DNA of 64,000 nt from Aureimonas sp. Leaf324 (GTDB lineage Bacteria; Pseudomonadota; Alphaproteobacteria; Rhizobiales; Rhizobiaceae), in NCBI RefSeq assembly GCF_001423245.1, contig NZ_LMOH01000012.1, forward strand, positions 126,518-190,517. Direction: 5' to 3'. Under the pieces are notes generated by a model. The model did not search any database. It saw only the letters and a list, made by a program, of their open reading frames with translations, and had not been told where the DNA came from. This document shows, in pieces, positions 56,662-64,000 of the stretch (position 1 is its first letter; the number at the start of each line of letters is the position of its first letter). The position numbers and the translations under genes were made by a program.

Positions 56662-57306
56662 TCAGTTCGCTAGCCATCCTTCCATGACCGCGTGCCGCAC
56701 GAGTCCGGCCCTGGTGTGCACCCCAAGCTTCTGACACGCTCTCGAACGGTAGGTTTCGACCGTCTTGACGGAAAGACCGAGCTCGCGCGAGATTTCCTTG
56801 TTGCTGAGCCCTCGGGCGACGAAGCGGGCGACGCTCTCTTCGCGATCACTGAGCTCTTCGATGGAAGCCGCATCCGAGGAGGCGGCGGCCATGACCTTCG
56901 ATGCCACGTGCGGATCCACGTAGAAGCCTCCACCGGCGATGGCTCGGATCGCACGCAGAAGATCCTCCGTTGCCGACCTCTTGAGCACGAACCCCTGTGC
57001 GCCAGCCTTGAGAAACGCTCTTACGTAGGATCCCTCCTCGTGCAGCGTCAGTCCGAGAATGAGCATCCGGCTCCATCTCGCCCGGATCATCGCTGCGAGC
57101 GTTATGCCGTCCATGCCGGGCAACGACCCGTCGACGACGACGAGATCGGGGCGGGTCTTCTCGATGAGATCCATGACCCCTTCCGCTTCTCTGGCAGTTC
57201 CCACCACCTCGAGATCGGGGTGCGCCTCGACCATGGCCTTGATCCCCGACAGGACGATCGGATGATCGTCGACGAGGAAGATGCGCACAGGATTTCGGTT
57301 GGGCAT
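56662..57306 (-). CDS. NarL/FixJ-family response regulator
   Basis: A 214-aa regulator: receiver with VDDHPIV, phospho-acceptor Asp in VVVDGSLPGMDG and a K in FVLKRSATED. A LuxR-type HTH follows (LSDREESVARFVARGLSNKE, LGLSVKTVETYR). It lies six bases after its partner kinase gene on the minus strand. It probably controls genes of this stress region. Confidence 0.92.
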   Translation of the reverse strand: MPNRNPVRIFLVDDHPIVLSGIKAMVEAHPDLEVVGTAREAEGVMDLIEKTRPDLVVVDGSLPGMDGITLAAMIRARWSRMLILGLTLHEEGSYVRAFLKAGAQGFVLKRSATEDLLRAIRAIAGGGFYVDPHVASKVMAAASSDAASIEELSDREESVARFVARGLSNKEISRELGLSVKTVETYRSRACQKLGVHTRAGLVRHAVMEGWLAN

Positions 57307-57312
57307 CTCACC

Positions 57313-58617
57313 CTATTCCTTCCTCAGCGGCAGGGACACGAACACCGCGGTGCCGATGCCAGGTTCGCTTTCGATATCGAGGCGACCACCGACGGAGCGG
57401 ACGCGCTCCTCCATGCCGGCCAGCCCGAAGTGTCGGGAGGAGGCGTTCATCGCCGAAGCTCGATCGAATCCTACGCCGTCGTCCTCGATCGCGATACGCA
57501 GATGGGCTCCGTCCCTGTGGAGCGTCACGCTGACGTTCGAGGCCGATGCATGGCGAGCGACGTTCGTCAGGCTTTCCTGGATCACGCGATAGGCAACGAT
57601 GCCGGTATCGGCGGACAGATCCGCGGGAAGCTCATCGATATGCGTATCGATCGCGATGGACATTTGCTCGCCCCACGCGAGAGCGAGATCCTCCGCTGCG
57701 ATCGCAAGGCCGACCTCGTCGAGGAGCAGTGGTCGCAGGCGCCCGGTGATGTGTCGGACCGACTCGGAGATCTCGTCGACGAGTTGCCGCGACGCGGATA
57801 AGCGTCGTGCCTCCGGCTCCGCCGTTTCCCCGCGTGCTTCCAGCGTCTTGAGCCCGATCGACAATGCGGTCAGCTTCTGGCCGAGCTCGTCGTGGAGCTC
57901 CCGAGCGATCCGGAGGCGCTCGTTTTCCTGAGCCTCGAGAATGGCTGCCAGAAGCCGGTTTCTTTCCGCCTCGTCCGCCTTCGCCTGGGTGATATCGACC
58001 ACCGTCACGACCGCAGCGGAAATCTGCCCCTCGTCGTTTCGGATCGGGGCCGCACCGACCGAAAGCCACAGCGTTTTCCCGCCGGACGACTCGACGCGGA
58101 ATTCTTCGCCGCGCACGGTCTCGCCGGCGTTCATGGCCCGGCCGCTCGGCAGGCAACTCATGGGCAACGCTCGGCCTTCTCGATCGTAGACGCGGAGGGC
58201 GGGGATCGGGATACCGGCTCCCGTCTGGCGCGGATCCAGTCGAAGAAGTCGGCGGTATCGTTCGTTGACGAGCGAAAGCGTCGTCTCGTTCTCGACGACG
58301 GCGACGCCGATCGGCATCTCCTCGATCACGCTTTCCAAACGCCTGCGATAGGCGCGGGCTTCGGCATCGGCATGATCGACGGTTCGGGCCGCCTTGACGA
58401 GGCTGACAGCCATGTATCCGCCCAACCCGGTGACCGCGCCGAGAAGAAGGGCGTCGAACCAGACGACGTCGTCGACGGTATCGGCGAACATCCGCAGCAT
58501 GATGCTGACCAGGATCGCTCCGGCACAGAGGAGCAGCGAGACCGCCCCAACCCGCAGATGGTCCTGCGCGCCCCCCTTTCCTCCTGGCCTGTCGTCTCGC
58601 CCTGCGGACGTCGACAT
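57313..58617 (-). CDS. NarL-type sensor histidine kinase with PAS domain
   Basis: HisKA_3 kinase of about 434 aa: two N-terminal membrane helices (VGAVSLLLCAGAILVSIML; DALLLGAVTGLGGYMAVSL), a PAS domain (VIEEMPIGVAVVENETTLSL), the dimerisation/phospho-acceptor motif RIARELHDELGQKL, and an HATPase_c with ESLTNVARHA and EDDGVGFD. The cytoplasmic PAS could sense redox or oxygen, but no cofactor residue is obvious. The start at 58617 (ATG) is preferred to a TTG at 58695. A perfect FNR/FixK box lies 90 bases upstream. Confidence 0.88.
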   Translation of the reverse strand: MSTSAGRDDRPGGKGGAQDHLRVGAVSLLLCAGAILVSIMLRMFADTVDDVVWFDALLLGAVTGLGGYMAVSLVKAARTVDHADAEARAYRRRLESVIEEMPIGVAVVENETTLSLVNERYRRLLRLDPRQTGAGIPIPALRVYDREGRALPMSCLPSGRAMNAGETVRGEEFRVESSGGKTLWLSVGAAPIRNDEGQISAAVVTVVDITQAKADEAERNRLLAAILEAQENERLRIARELHDELGQKLTALSIGLKTLEARGETAEPEARRLSASRQLVDEISESVRHITGRLRPLLLDEVGLAIAAEDLALAWGEQMSIAIDTHIDELPADLSADTGIVAYRVIQESLTNVARHASASNVSVTLHRDGAHLRIAIEDDGVGFDRASAMNASSRHFGLAGMEERVRSVGGRLDIESEPGIGTAVFVSLPLRKE

Positions 58618-58706
58618 CGAACCCGCTCCAACAACCCCTTCGCCGCGATCGGGAGCCGGCTCGCTCGTGGGAGTTTCTCCCGTACGCCGCGACAAACCCC
58701 GACGAC

Positions 58707-58720
58707 TTGATCCGCATCAA
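58707..58720. promoter_or_regulatory. Perfect FNR/FixK box (TTGAT-CCGC-ATCAA)
   Basis: Sits between the divergent kinase gene (90 bases) and the first (GN)n-repeat gene (127 bases), so it may activate both. Confidence 0.75.
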
Positions 58721-58846
58721 ACCTGACATCTGCGTCCAAGTCTGCCCCGTTGCCTACGATACTCCACAACCTGAATATTTCGGCGTTCCCCGAAGCTCAT
58801 GAGAGCCTCGGCAACTTCAAAGCAGAAGCAACGGGAGTACAGAGCC

Positions 58847-59221
58847 ATGAAACGAATCATCATCACCGCCGCGACCGTGCTCGCCCTCACCACGAGCTAT
58901 GCCGGCGCCTGGTCCGTCGGAAGCGGCAACGGCAACGGCAACGGCAACGTCGGGATCGGGAACGGCAACGGGAACGGCAACACCGGCGCGCTGAACGGCA
59001 ACTTCAACGGCAACAACAACCACGGCATCGGCAACGGCAACCAGAACGGCAACGGAAACTACGGTCTGGGCAACGGCAACTTCAACGGCAGCGGCAACTG
59101 GGGCGGTTTCAACGGCAACCAGAACGGCAACTTCAACGCCGGGGCGCTGAACGGCAACGGCAACGGCAACTCCAACGGCGGGGCCTACAACGGCAACGGC
59201 AACGGCAACATGAACCGCTGA
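58847..59221 (+). CDS. Secreted (Gly-Asn)n-repeat protein, copy 1
   Basis: A 124-aa protein with a clean signal peptide (MKRIIITAATVLALTTSYAG A) followed by about 100 residues almost wholly of G and N with spaced aromatic or small residues (NVGIGNGN, NFNGNNN, NYGLGNGNFNGS, NWGGFNGN). Such low-complexity, Asn/Gly periodic sequence resembles curlin-like or other amyloid-forming surface proteins in composition, but there is no curlin motif. The ATG at 58847 is fixed by the signal peptide. First of three tandem copies. Confidence 0.75.
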   Translation: MKRIIITAATVLALTTSYAGAWSVGSGNGNGNGNVGIGNGNGNGNTGALNGNFNGNNNHGIGNGNQNGNGNYGLGNGNFNGSGNWGGFNGNQNGNFNAGALNGNGNGNSNGGAYNGNGNGNMNR

Positions 59222-59296
59222 CCGCGGTCTCGTGCCGTGTCGCGGCCGACGGACGCCGCGACACGGCACATCATCCCACGCAACAAGGAGGTCGTC

Positions 59297-59722
59297 ATGT
59301 CGAAGAGGACTATCACGCTCGCCACCATGATGGTCGCCCTACTGGGCGCCGTCCAGGCCCATGCCGTCAGCATCGGGAGTGGCAACGGCAACGGCAACGG
59401 CAACATCGGGATTGGCAACGGAAACAGCAACGGAAACGGAAACACCGGCTACGGGAACGGAAACGGCAACGGAAACGGAAACGGGGCGCCCCAGACCAAC
59501 GGGAACTACGGGGCCTTCAACTCCGGGACGGGCAACTTCGGCGCCTTCAACGGCGGCACCGGAAACGTCGGCGCCTTCAACGGCAACGGCAACGCCAACC
59601 ACACGAGCGGAAACGGCAACCTCGGATCGTTCAACGGGAACTTCAACGGAGGCAGCTTCAATGGCAACGGCAACGTCGGCGCGGGGAACGGCAACTTCAA
59701 CGGTCTCGGAAACCGGCGGTGA
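59297..59722 (+). CDS. Secreted (Gly-Asn)n-repeat protein, copy 2
   Basis: A 141-aa paralogue with signal peptide MSKRTITLATMMVALLGAVQ AHA, then a (GN)n block, a short non-repetitive insert (GAPQTNGNYGAFNS), and NFGAFNGGTGNVGAFNGNGN-type repeats matching those of the protein at 54.8 kb. A strong AAGGAGG site precedes the ATG at 59297. It sits 75 bases after copy 1 on the same strand. Confidence 0.75.
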   Translation: MSKRTITLATMMVALLGAVQAHAVSIGSGNGNGNGNIGIGNGNSNGNGNTGYGNGNGNGNGNGAPQTNGNYGAFNSGTGNFGAFNGGTGNVGAFNGNGNANHTSGNGNLGSFNGNFNGGSFNGNGNVGAGNGNFNGLGNRR

Positions 59723-60215
59723 GACGTCCTGGTCGCGGAACACCACCCACCGCTCGACCTATCTTCTTAGGCCGGCGTGCTGGCGCGCCATCTTCGTCGT
59801 CGCCTTCGCGCTGTCGTGCCTCGCCCCGAGCCTCGGCCACGCGGCCATGGGCCAGGGGAACGGCAACGGGAATGGAAATGTCGGGAATGGAAACGGGAAC
59901 GGAAATTCCGGCAACAACAACGGGAACGGCAACGTCGGGGACAACAACGGAAACAACAACACGACCGATGGAAACGGGAACGGGAACATCGGTAGCGGTT
60001 TCGGCAACGGAAATTCCGCGTCCACCGCCGGGAGCGCCTCGAACCACTCCATGGGTCGGGACGGTGGCAGTGACGAGACGCACGGACGCGCGCCGGCAGG
60101 GGTACGGAGCCGGGATCGAAACCCGTTCTTTCTCCCCCTCGGTCCAGGGCGTCCTGAAGCTCCGTGGTTCCTACGCGGGGTTTTCCGTGACCTTCCGGTC
60201 ACGCGGGAAAACTGA
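59661..60215 (+). CDS. (Gly-Asn)n-repeat protein, copy 3, start uncertain
   Basis: The frame contains a typical signal-peptide core (FVVAFALSCLAPSLGHAAM), a (GN)n block and then a non-repetitive tail rich in R and P. No ATG, GTG or TTG lies just before the signal peptide. The nearest in-frame upstream ATG is at 59661 inside copy 2, which would add about 40 residues; the next one, at 59847, would omit the signal. The copy may be damaged at its 5' end or use a long leader. Confidence 0.5.
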   Translation: MATATSARGTATSTVSETGGETSWSRNTTHRSTYLLRPACWRAIFVVAFALSCLAPSLGHAAMGQGNGNGNGNVGNGNGNGNSGNNNGNGNVGDNNGNNNTTDGNGNGNIGSGFGNGNSASTAGSASNHSMGRDGGSDETHGRAPAGVRSRDRNPFFLPLGPGRPEAPWFLRGVFRDLPVTREN

Positions 60216-60270
60216 GCCGTCCTCGGATTGGCGCGCTTGCGACCCTGTGGAGGAAGAACCCCTCGAGGGG

Positions 60271-61524
60271 TCAGGCGACGGGGAGGATGCCATAGACCGC
60301 GCCTCCCAGGGTCGCCGCGACAAGGTTGATGAGGAGGACGAGGACACCGAAGCGCCAGGATCCTACGATCATCGCCAATCCGAGCCGGAGGATGCCGTTG
60401 ACCGCGAGCGCGGCTAGGATCGCGTTCGCGGCGATCGCCGCGCTCGTTCCGTCGCCGACCAGCCTCAGCACGCTGATGGCCGCGACGTCCACGTCCACAG
60501 CTCCAGAAAGGGCCGTCGATGCGATCAAGCTACGGGGCCCCAAGAAGGATGCGAGCGCCGCATTTCCGGTCGACACGACTGCGAACAGGAGTGCGAACAC
60601 CAGCAGCGGTGCGAGCTCGAACGGGCTTTTGGACATCTGGTCTATCCGCATCTCGGCGGCCCTTACGAAGAGGAGAGTTCCGCCAACCGCGCAGAACCCC
60701 ACTGAAGCCGCGACCGCGGGTGCCGCGAGAAGCGGCAGGACGGACGGTTGCACGATCAGCACGATCAGGCACACGCGGCCGAGGGAAACGCCCGCCGCCA
60801 ATGCCGCGGCGCCCGCAAGGATCCTCGAGTTTCCTCCCGACTTCGCCTGACGTGCGACGGCGAGGGTGACGGCCGTCGACGACACGACAGCTCCCGACAG
60901 CGTGCTGAGGATCAGCCCGCGTCGCGGCTCGAACAGTCGCACGGCGACATATCCGACATAGGAGATCGCCGCGGTCAGGACCGTGAAGAACCAGACCTCC
61001 CAAGGATCGAAGCCGCCCCAGGGGTCGATGGCGTGGTGCGGCAGCAGCGGCAGTACGATCGCCGTCATCGAGACGAGAAGGATCGCCGACCGCAACTCGA
61101 TCCAGGAGATGCGCTTCAACAGCGTATGGAGAAGTTCGCGGCTTGCCAGGAGGCCGGTCAGGGCTGCACCGGCGCCGGCTGCCGCCTGCCTGTCGCCGAT
61201 GACGGCCAGACCGCCGAGCAGAAAGACACAGAAGCCAGCGATCGTCCCGGTCGCGCTGAAATCGGAGTCGTGCCTGGCTTCCTGCAGCTTGAAGGCGGAG
61301 AAGACCGCCACGAAGGCGATCAGGGATACGGGCAACACCCATTTCGCATCCGCGGCATCCGCCAGAGCTGCGGACAGGCCGCCGAGAAGTCCCGTGATGG
61401 CGTAGGTGCGAATGCCGGCCGTTCGGCTGTGGCCCGGACGGTCGCGCTCCTGCCAACCCCGTTCGAGCCCGACCAGAAGGCCAATGGCCAAGGCGAGGCC
61501 CAGTCGGAGCATGAGCACGTCCAT
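60271..61524 (-). CDS. MgtC/DUF4010-family membrane protein
   Basis: A 417-aa polytopic protein. The N-terminal MgtC/SapB part has LGLALAIGLLVGLERGW and GIRTYAITGLLGGLSA. The DUF4010 part shows ISYVGYVAVRLFEPRRGLIL, LSGAVVSSTAVTLAVAR and TALSGAVDVDVAAISVLRL. About ten to twelve helices. Function is unknown; MgtC-like domains affect ion or ATP homeostasis. The start at 61524 (MDVLMLRLGL) follows GGAGCGGGA; the longer frame upstream is unsupported. An FNR/FixK box lies 118 bases upstream. Confidence 0.85.
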   Translation of the reverse strand: MDVLMLRLGLALAIGLLVGLERGWQERDRPGHSRTAGIRTYAITGLLGGLSAALADAADAKWVLPVSLIAFVAVFSAFKLQEARHDSDFSATGTIAGFCVFLLGGLAVIGDRQAAAGAGAALTGLLASRELLHTLLKRISWIELRSAILLVSMTAIVLPLLPHHAIDPWGGFDPWEVWFFTVLTAAISYVGYVAVRLFEPRRGLILSTLSGAVVSSTAVTLAVARQAKSGGNSRILAGAAALAAGVSLGRVCLIVLIVQPSVLPLLAAPAVAASVGFCAVGGTLLFVRAAEMRIDQMSKSPFELAPLLVFALLFAVVSTGNAALASFLGPRSLIASTALSGAVDVDVAAISVLRLVGDGTSAAIAANAILAALAVNGILRLGLAMIVGSWRFGVLVLLINLVAATLGGAVYGILPVA

Positions 61525-61641
61525 TCCCGCTCCCACCGTCCACGATCGTGCGGATGTCGACCGCACGAACCGCTCCGTCGCGTTCCCGCGACGTCGGTCC
61601 GCCACCGGGTTCAACGATGCGCCGAGCGACAACGGCTTCCG

Positions 61642-61655
61642 TTGATGCAGATCAA
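61642..61655. promoter_or_regulatory. Perfect FNR/FixK box (TTGAT-GCAG-ATCAA)
   Basis: Between the divergent MgtC-like gene and the second CBS gene, about 115 bases from each start. Confidence 0.75.
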
Positions 61656-61768
61656 CGCGTGGGAGGCCGCACCGGCGATACTGGACGCGTCGAGGACGGC
61701 TCCGCACCACCGGGCCGAATGGAAGCCTTGACGGGATCGGCGAGCCGGATCTCGGCCGGGAGGACTGC

Positions 61769-62188
61769 ATGAAGCTCAGGAAGGTAATGCATCGTGGCGT
61801 CAAATGGGTCTCGCCCGATACCTCGGTGCATGAGATCTGCCGGGTGATGACGTCTTCGAATATCGGATCGGTCCCGGTTTACGACGAGGACCACATCGTC
61901 GGGATCGTCACCGATCGAGACATCGCCCTGCGCGCGCTTGGCAACGGTGCTGATATACCGGCCCTGAAGGCCCGTGACGTGATGTCCAAGAACGTCGTCT
62001 ACGCCCACGACGACTTGTCCCTGAGCGCCGCCGTCAAGCTGATGAAGCGCAAGAAGGTCCGACGCCTGCCCGTCGTCGACGACAATCGCAGGATGGTCGG
62101 GATCGTCTCCGTCAGCGACATTCTGCAGCACGCCGGTCGAAAGGTATCGCGCAAGCTGGTCGAAGCCGTTGCTGCGGCACATGGATGA
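61769..62188 (+). CDS. CBS-domain pair protein, paralogue
   Basis: A 139-aa protein starting MKLRKVMHRGVKWVSPDTSV, with CBS motifs NIGSVPVYDEDHIVGIVTDR and KVRRLPVVDDNRRMVGIVSV. It is clearly paralogous to the CBS gene at 54.0 kb. GGGAGG precedes the ATG. It overlaps the next gene by four bases. Confidence 0.88.
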   Translation: MKLRKVMHRGVKWVSPDTSVHEICRVMTSSNIGSVPVYDEDHIVGIVTDRDIALRALGNGADIPALKARDVMSKNVVYAHDDLSLSAAVKLMKRKKVRRLPVVDDNRRMVGIVSVSDILQHAGRKVSRKLVEAVAAAHG

Positions 62189-62778
62189 TCCCGATCGCGT
62201 CTGCCCGTCGGCGCTCGCCGGGACGGACCGAAGCTGACCGCGGGCCGCATGCCCTGGAACGGCGCACTCCCCACGGAGCCGAACACGTTCGACGGACCCG
62301 CTCGGTCGAGCGAAACCTGTTTCTCCTCATGGCCGCGAACATTGCGCCCCTCATCGTTGCGGCGATGCTGGGGCGACGACTGTCGTCACCGCTTGACGGC
62401 GGAGCCGTTGCAAAGGATGGACGTCGCGTCCTGGGAGACTCGAAGACCTGGCGTGGTTGCGCGGCTTCCCTCTTCGGGACGATCGCCGTCGGCGGGCTTC
62501 TGAACGTCGCGCCGCCTCTCGCAGCCCGTTTCTCCCTCCTGTCGATGAGCGGCGATGTCTTTTCCAGCTTCTGGAAGCGTCGCATCGGGATCGAGGTCCA
62601 CGGGCGCTCGGCGCTCCTCGATCAGTTGCCCGAAGCGGTCCTGCCGCTCCTCCTCCTACGCCGCCGGCTGGTCACGTCTCGACGCGACGTTTTCGACGCC
62701 ATCTTCGTGTTCACGGTGCTGGAAGAGCCGGTTTCGCGCCTCCTCTTCCGGTTCGGTCTTCGGGACCGGCCGTTTTGA
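62185..62778 (+). CDS. CarS-like (CDP-archaeol synthase family) membrane protein
   Basis: About 197 aa. The C-terminal part has DSKTWRGCAASLFGTIAVGG, LSMSGDVFSSFWKRRIGIE and GRSALLDQLPEAVLPLLLL, the pattern of the CarS/CdsA-related family found also in bacteria, where the function is not settled. Hydrophobic helices are present. The ATG at 62185 overlaps the CBS stop; a later ATG at 62329 starts just inside the first helix, so the true N-terminus is uncertain. Confidence 0.65.
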   Translation: MIPIASARRRSPGRTEADRGPHALERRTPHGAEHVRRTRSVERNLFLLMAANIAPLIVAAMLGRRLSSPLDGGAVAKDGRRVLGDSKTWRGCAASLFGTIAVGGLLNVAPPLAARFSLLSMSGDVFSSFWKRRIGIEVHGRSALLDQLPEAVLPLLLLRRRLVTSRRDVFDAIFVFTVLEEPVSRLLFRFGLRDRPF

Positions 62779-62873
62779 CGACGTTCGACCGCGAAGCAAG
62801 GTATCGACAGGCGTTCCCGCAGTTCCGCGAGACGGGTCTTCCACGAAGATCCGTCTCGCGTCTTGGCGCGCGT

Positions 62874-63230
62874 TCAAGCCCGTGTTCCGCCGTATTCGCC
62901 GAGCATGACGAGAGACGATGCCAAAGCGAGGAGCGCACCCGAGAGGATGCTGTTCCACAGGATGATCGGCTGGTCCACGACGCCGAGAAACCAGGGCGAA
63001 GCGATCAGCCATACTCCCATGACCGCGGTGAGCCATTCCTGCCAGACTTGGAACGACATCATGGCCAGTACGCCGAGGGCGACCGCCAGGACGCCGCAGA
63101 GGGAGTAGTTCCAGATCGCGGCTGCCTCCCATCCGACGCCCCGCATGTCGTTGATGAGGAACAGAGCGGAGAGCAGAAGCCAGAATCCGACCAGCGTGAT
63201 GATCCGATCCTGCCAGTGTTGCGCATTCAT
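62874..63230 (-). CDS. SPW-repeat membrane protein, paralogue
   Basis: A 118-aa four-helix protein starting MNAQHWQDRIITLVGFWLLL with a second repeat WLTAVMGVWLIASPWFLGVV; the first S-x-W has become LSALFL. It is the paralogue of the SPW gene at 53.3 kb, in opposite orientation, with a perfect FNR/FixK box 69 bases upstream. Confidence 0.87.
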   Translation of the reverse strand: MNAQHWQDRIITLVGFWLLLSALFLINDMRGVGWEAAAIWNYSLCGVLAVALGVLAMMSFQVWQEWLTAVMGVWLIASPWFLGVVDQPIILWNSILSGALLALASSLVMLGEYGGTRA

Positions 63231-63298
63231 TCGAACCTCCTTGACGATGTCGCCGCTCGGGCGATCGACGGATGCTCCCTCGACGAAGCCGCCGCGTG

Positions 63299-63312
63299 TT
63301 GATCGCGATCAA
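63299..63312. promoter_or_regulatory. Perfect FNR/FixK box (TTGAT-CGCG-ATCAA)
   Basis: 69 bases upstream of the minus-strand SPW paralogue; it overlaps the stop of the gene before it. Confidence 0.75.
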
Positions 63313-63779
63313 GCGTCGGTCGAGCTGCCGTCTTCCGCAGCGCCGACGTCTCGAAGCGATGCACCATCCCGACGCGTCAGGATGAACAGGAAGGTCGACG
63401 TGCCGGGGATGCGATGGGTGCGGCGGTCTTCTGCATCGCCGGCGCCACCATCGGCGGAACGGTTTGTCGGCTCGCCGGTCCGCCGACGGGTCACGCCGTC
63501 CCGGACGGCCCGGACCAGCGGAATGTCGCGCCGATCCGCAATCATGACGATGCCCGGGACGAGGTGCCTGCGCGACAGTCGCCGCAAGGTCGAGCTGACC
63601 TCGTCCGTGAAAACCTTCGCTTGACCATCATGGTGCTCGCCGGGGGCATCCGCATGGATGATCGCCTCGGTCTCGAGGACGAGTTGAGCCAGGCTTCCGT
63701 GATTGCGCAGGACCTCGGCCTTCCGGCGATCGAGGACGAGCAACAGGGCGTCGTGCGGGAGGACGAGATCACGAAGCAT
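63309..63779 (-). CDS. Host-attachment-like protein (eRF1-type archaeal/bacterial fold), tentative
   Basis: A 156-aa protein. The opening LVLPHDALLLVLDRRKAEVL and RNHGSLAQL match the start of the family named protein required for attachment to host cells, followed by VFTDEVSSTLRRLSRRHLVP and IVMIADRRDIPLVRAV. The C-terminal 40 residues are low-complexity and may not be structured. Start at 63779 or at 63794. Confidence 0.55.
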   Translation of the reverse strand: MLRDLVLPHDALLLVLDRRKAEVLRNHGSLAQLVLETEAIIHADAPGEHHDGQAKVFTDEVSSTLRRLSRRHLVPGIVMIADRRDIPLVRAVRDGVTRRRTGEPTNRSADGGAGDAEDRRTHRIPGTSTFLFILTRRDGASLRDVGAAEDGSSTDA

Positions 63780-64000
63780 CGCCCGAACCGCCATCGTGGC
63801 CGCGGGATCCCGCCCGGCCGTTCGTCTCGGCGCCGACGGCGACGTCGTCGACCGTCCGACGTGTCGGAGCTGCCCCTCTCGGCCGGGCTCTTGTCGTCGA
63901 CCGGGCCGTGAAGCGCTGCCCGTCGGCAGCCTCGAGCGAGAAGCTGTCGCCTCCGCCGTCGGTCACGTCGATGGTGAGCAGCGTATCGGCAAGATAGTCG
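63769..64000 (-). CDS. C-terminus of an unrecognised gene running off the window end
   Basis: Open to the window edge: DYLADTLLTIDVTDGGGDSF then SLEAADGQRFTAR, with a Gly/Arg-rich tail. Its stop overlaps the start of the host-attachment-like gene. I cannot assign a family from this short piece, and a non-coding shadow cannot be excluded. Confidence 0.35.
   Translation of the reverse strand, partial: DYLADTLLTIDVTDGGGDSFSLEAADGQRFTARSTTRARPRGAAPTRRTVDDVAVGAETNGRAGSRGHDGGSGDAS

Noticed and set aside
58920-60010. Periodic GGCAACGG repeats considered as a CRISPR array or satellite
   Set aside because: The period is six bases with codon-phased G and N and no unique spacers; it follows signal peptides in open frames, so it is coding.

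Overview
The window is GC-rich DNA of alphaproteobacterial type, most likely from the order Hyphomicrobiales (Rhizobiales). The support is an ImuA-ImuB-DnaE2 mutasome cassette preceded by an alphaproteobacterial LexA box (GTTC-N7-GTTC), a polyhydroxyalkanoate/acetate-kinase stress cluster, SPW-repeat and CBS-pair proteins, and several FNR/FixK-type boxes (TTGAT-N4-ATCAA). The genus cannot be fixed from sequence alone. I found no rRNA, tRNA, CRISPR array or intact insertion sequence.

Layout. 1-13.8 kb is ordinary chromosome-like content: the end of an OmpR-type regulator with its sensor kinase, a membrane metallophosphoesterase, the SOS mutagenesis operon imuA-imuB-dnaE2 (minus strand), and secreted hydrolases (alpha/beta hydrolase, amidohydrolase, GDSL esterase), ending with a DEDDh exonuclease.

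13.9-30.8 kb is a defence/conflict island, mostly on the minus strand. It holds a three-gene Shango system (TerB protein, ATPase, Lhr-like helicase) with a KAP P-loop NTPase just upstream; a HipBA toxin-antitoxin pair (plus strand); an ABC-three-component (Lamassu-like) operon with an Mrr-type nuclease effector; a decayed HepT/MntA pair (toxin histidine lost, antitoxin with an in-frame stop); and a membrane-anchored PD-(D/E)xK nuclease coupled to a three-helix membrane protein.

31.5-43.1 kb is entirely on the plus strand. A four-gene operon encodes two small unknown proteins, a soluble FtsH-like AAA+ zinc protease, and a UvrD-family protein whose Walker A and Walker B residues are both altered. 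After a 0.9-kb AT-rich gap comes a complete Tn7-like transposition module (TnsA-like, TnsB, TnsC, TniQ) with a strong terminator. The four-gene operon is the best candidate here for an undescribed system, and the transposition genes suggest how the neighbourhood was assembled.

43.5-64 kb is a low-oxygen/storage-type stress region. A minus-strand operon carries a small lipoprotein, an SDR reductase, PHA synthase, a phosphate acetyltransferase (its MaoC domain cut off by an in-frame TAG), acetate kinase and a phosphoribosyltransferase. It is followed by a MacAB-like ABC exporter, a NarL-type two-component system, and pairs of SPW and CBS proteins in mirror-image order. It also holds a family of secreted (Gly-Asn)n-repeat proteins, an MgtC/DUF4010 membrane protein, a CarS-like protein and a putative host-attachment protein. 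Four perfect and two near-perfect FNR/FixK boxes sit upstream of these genes, so much of the region is probably one oxygen-responsive regulon.
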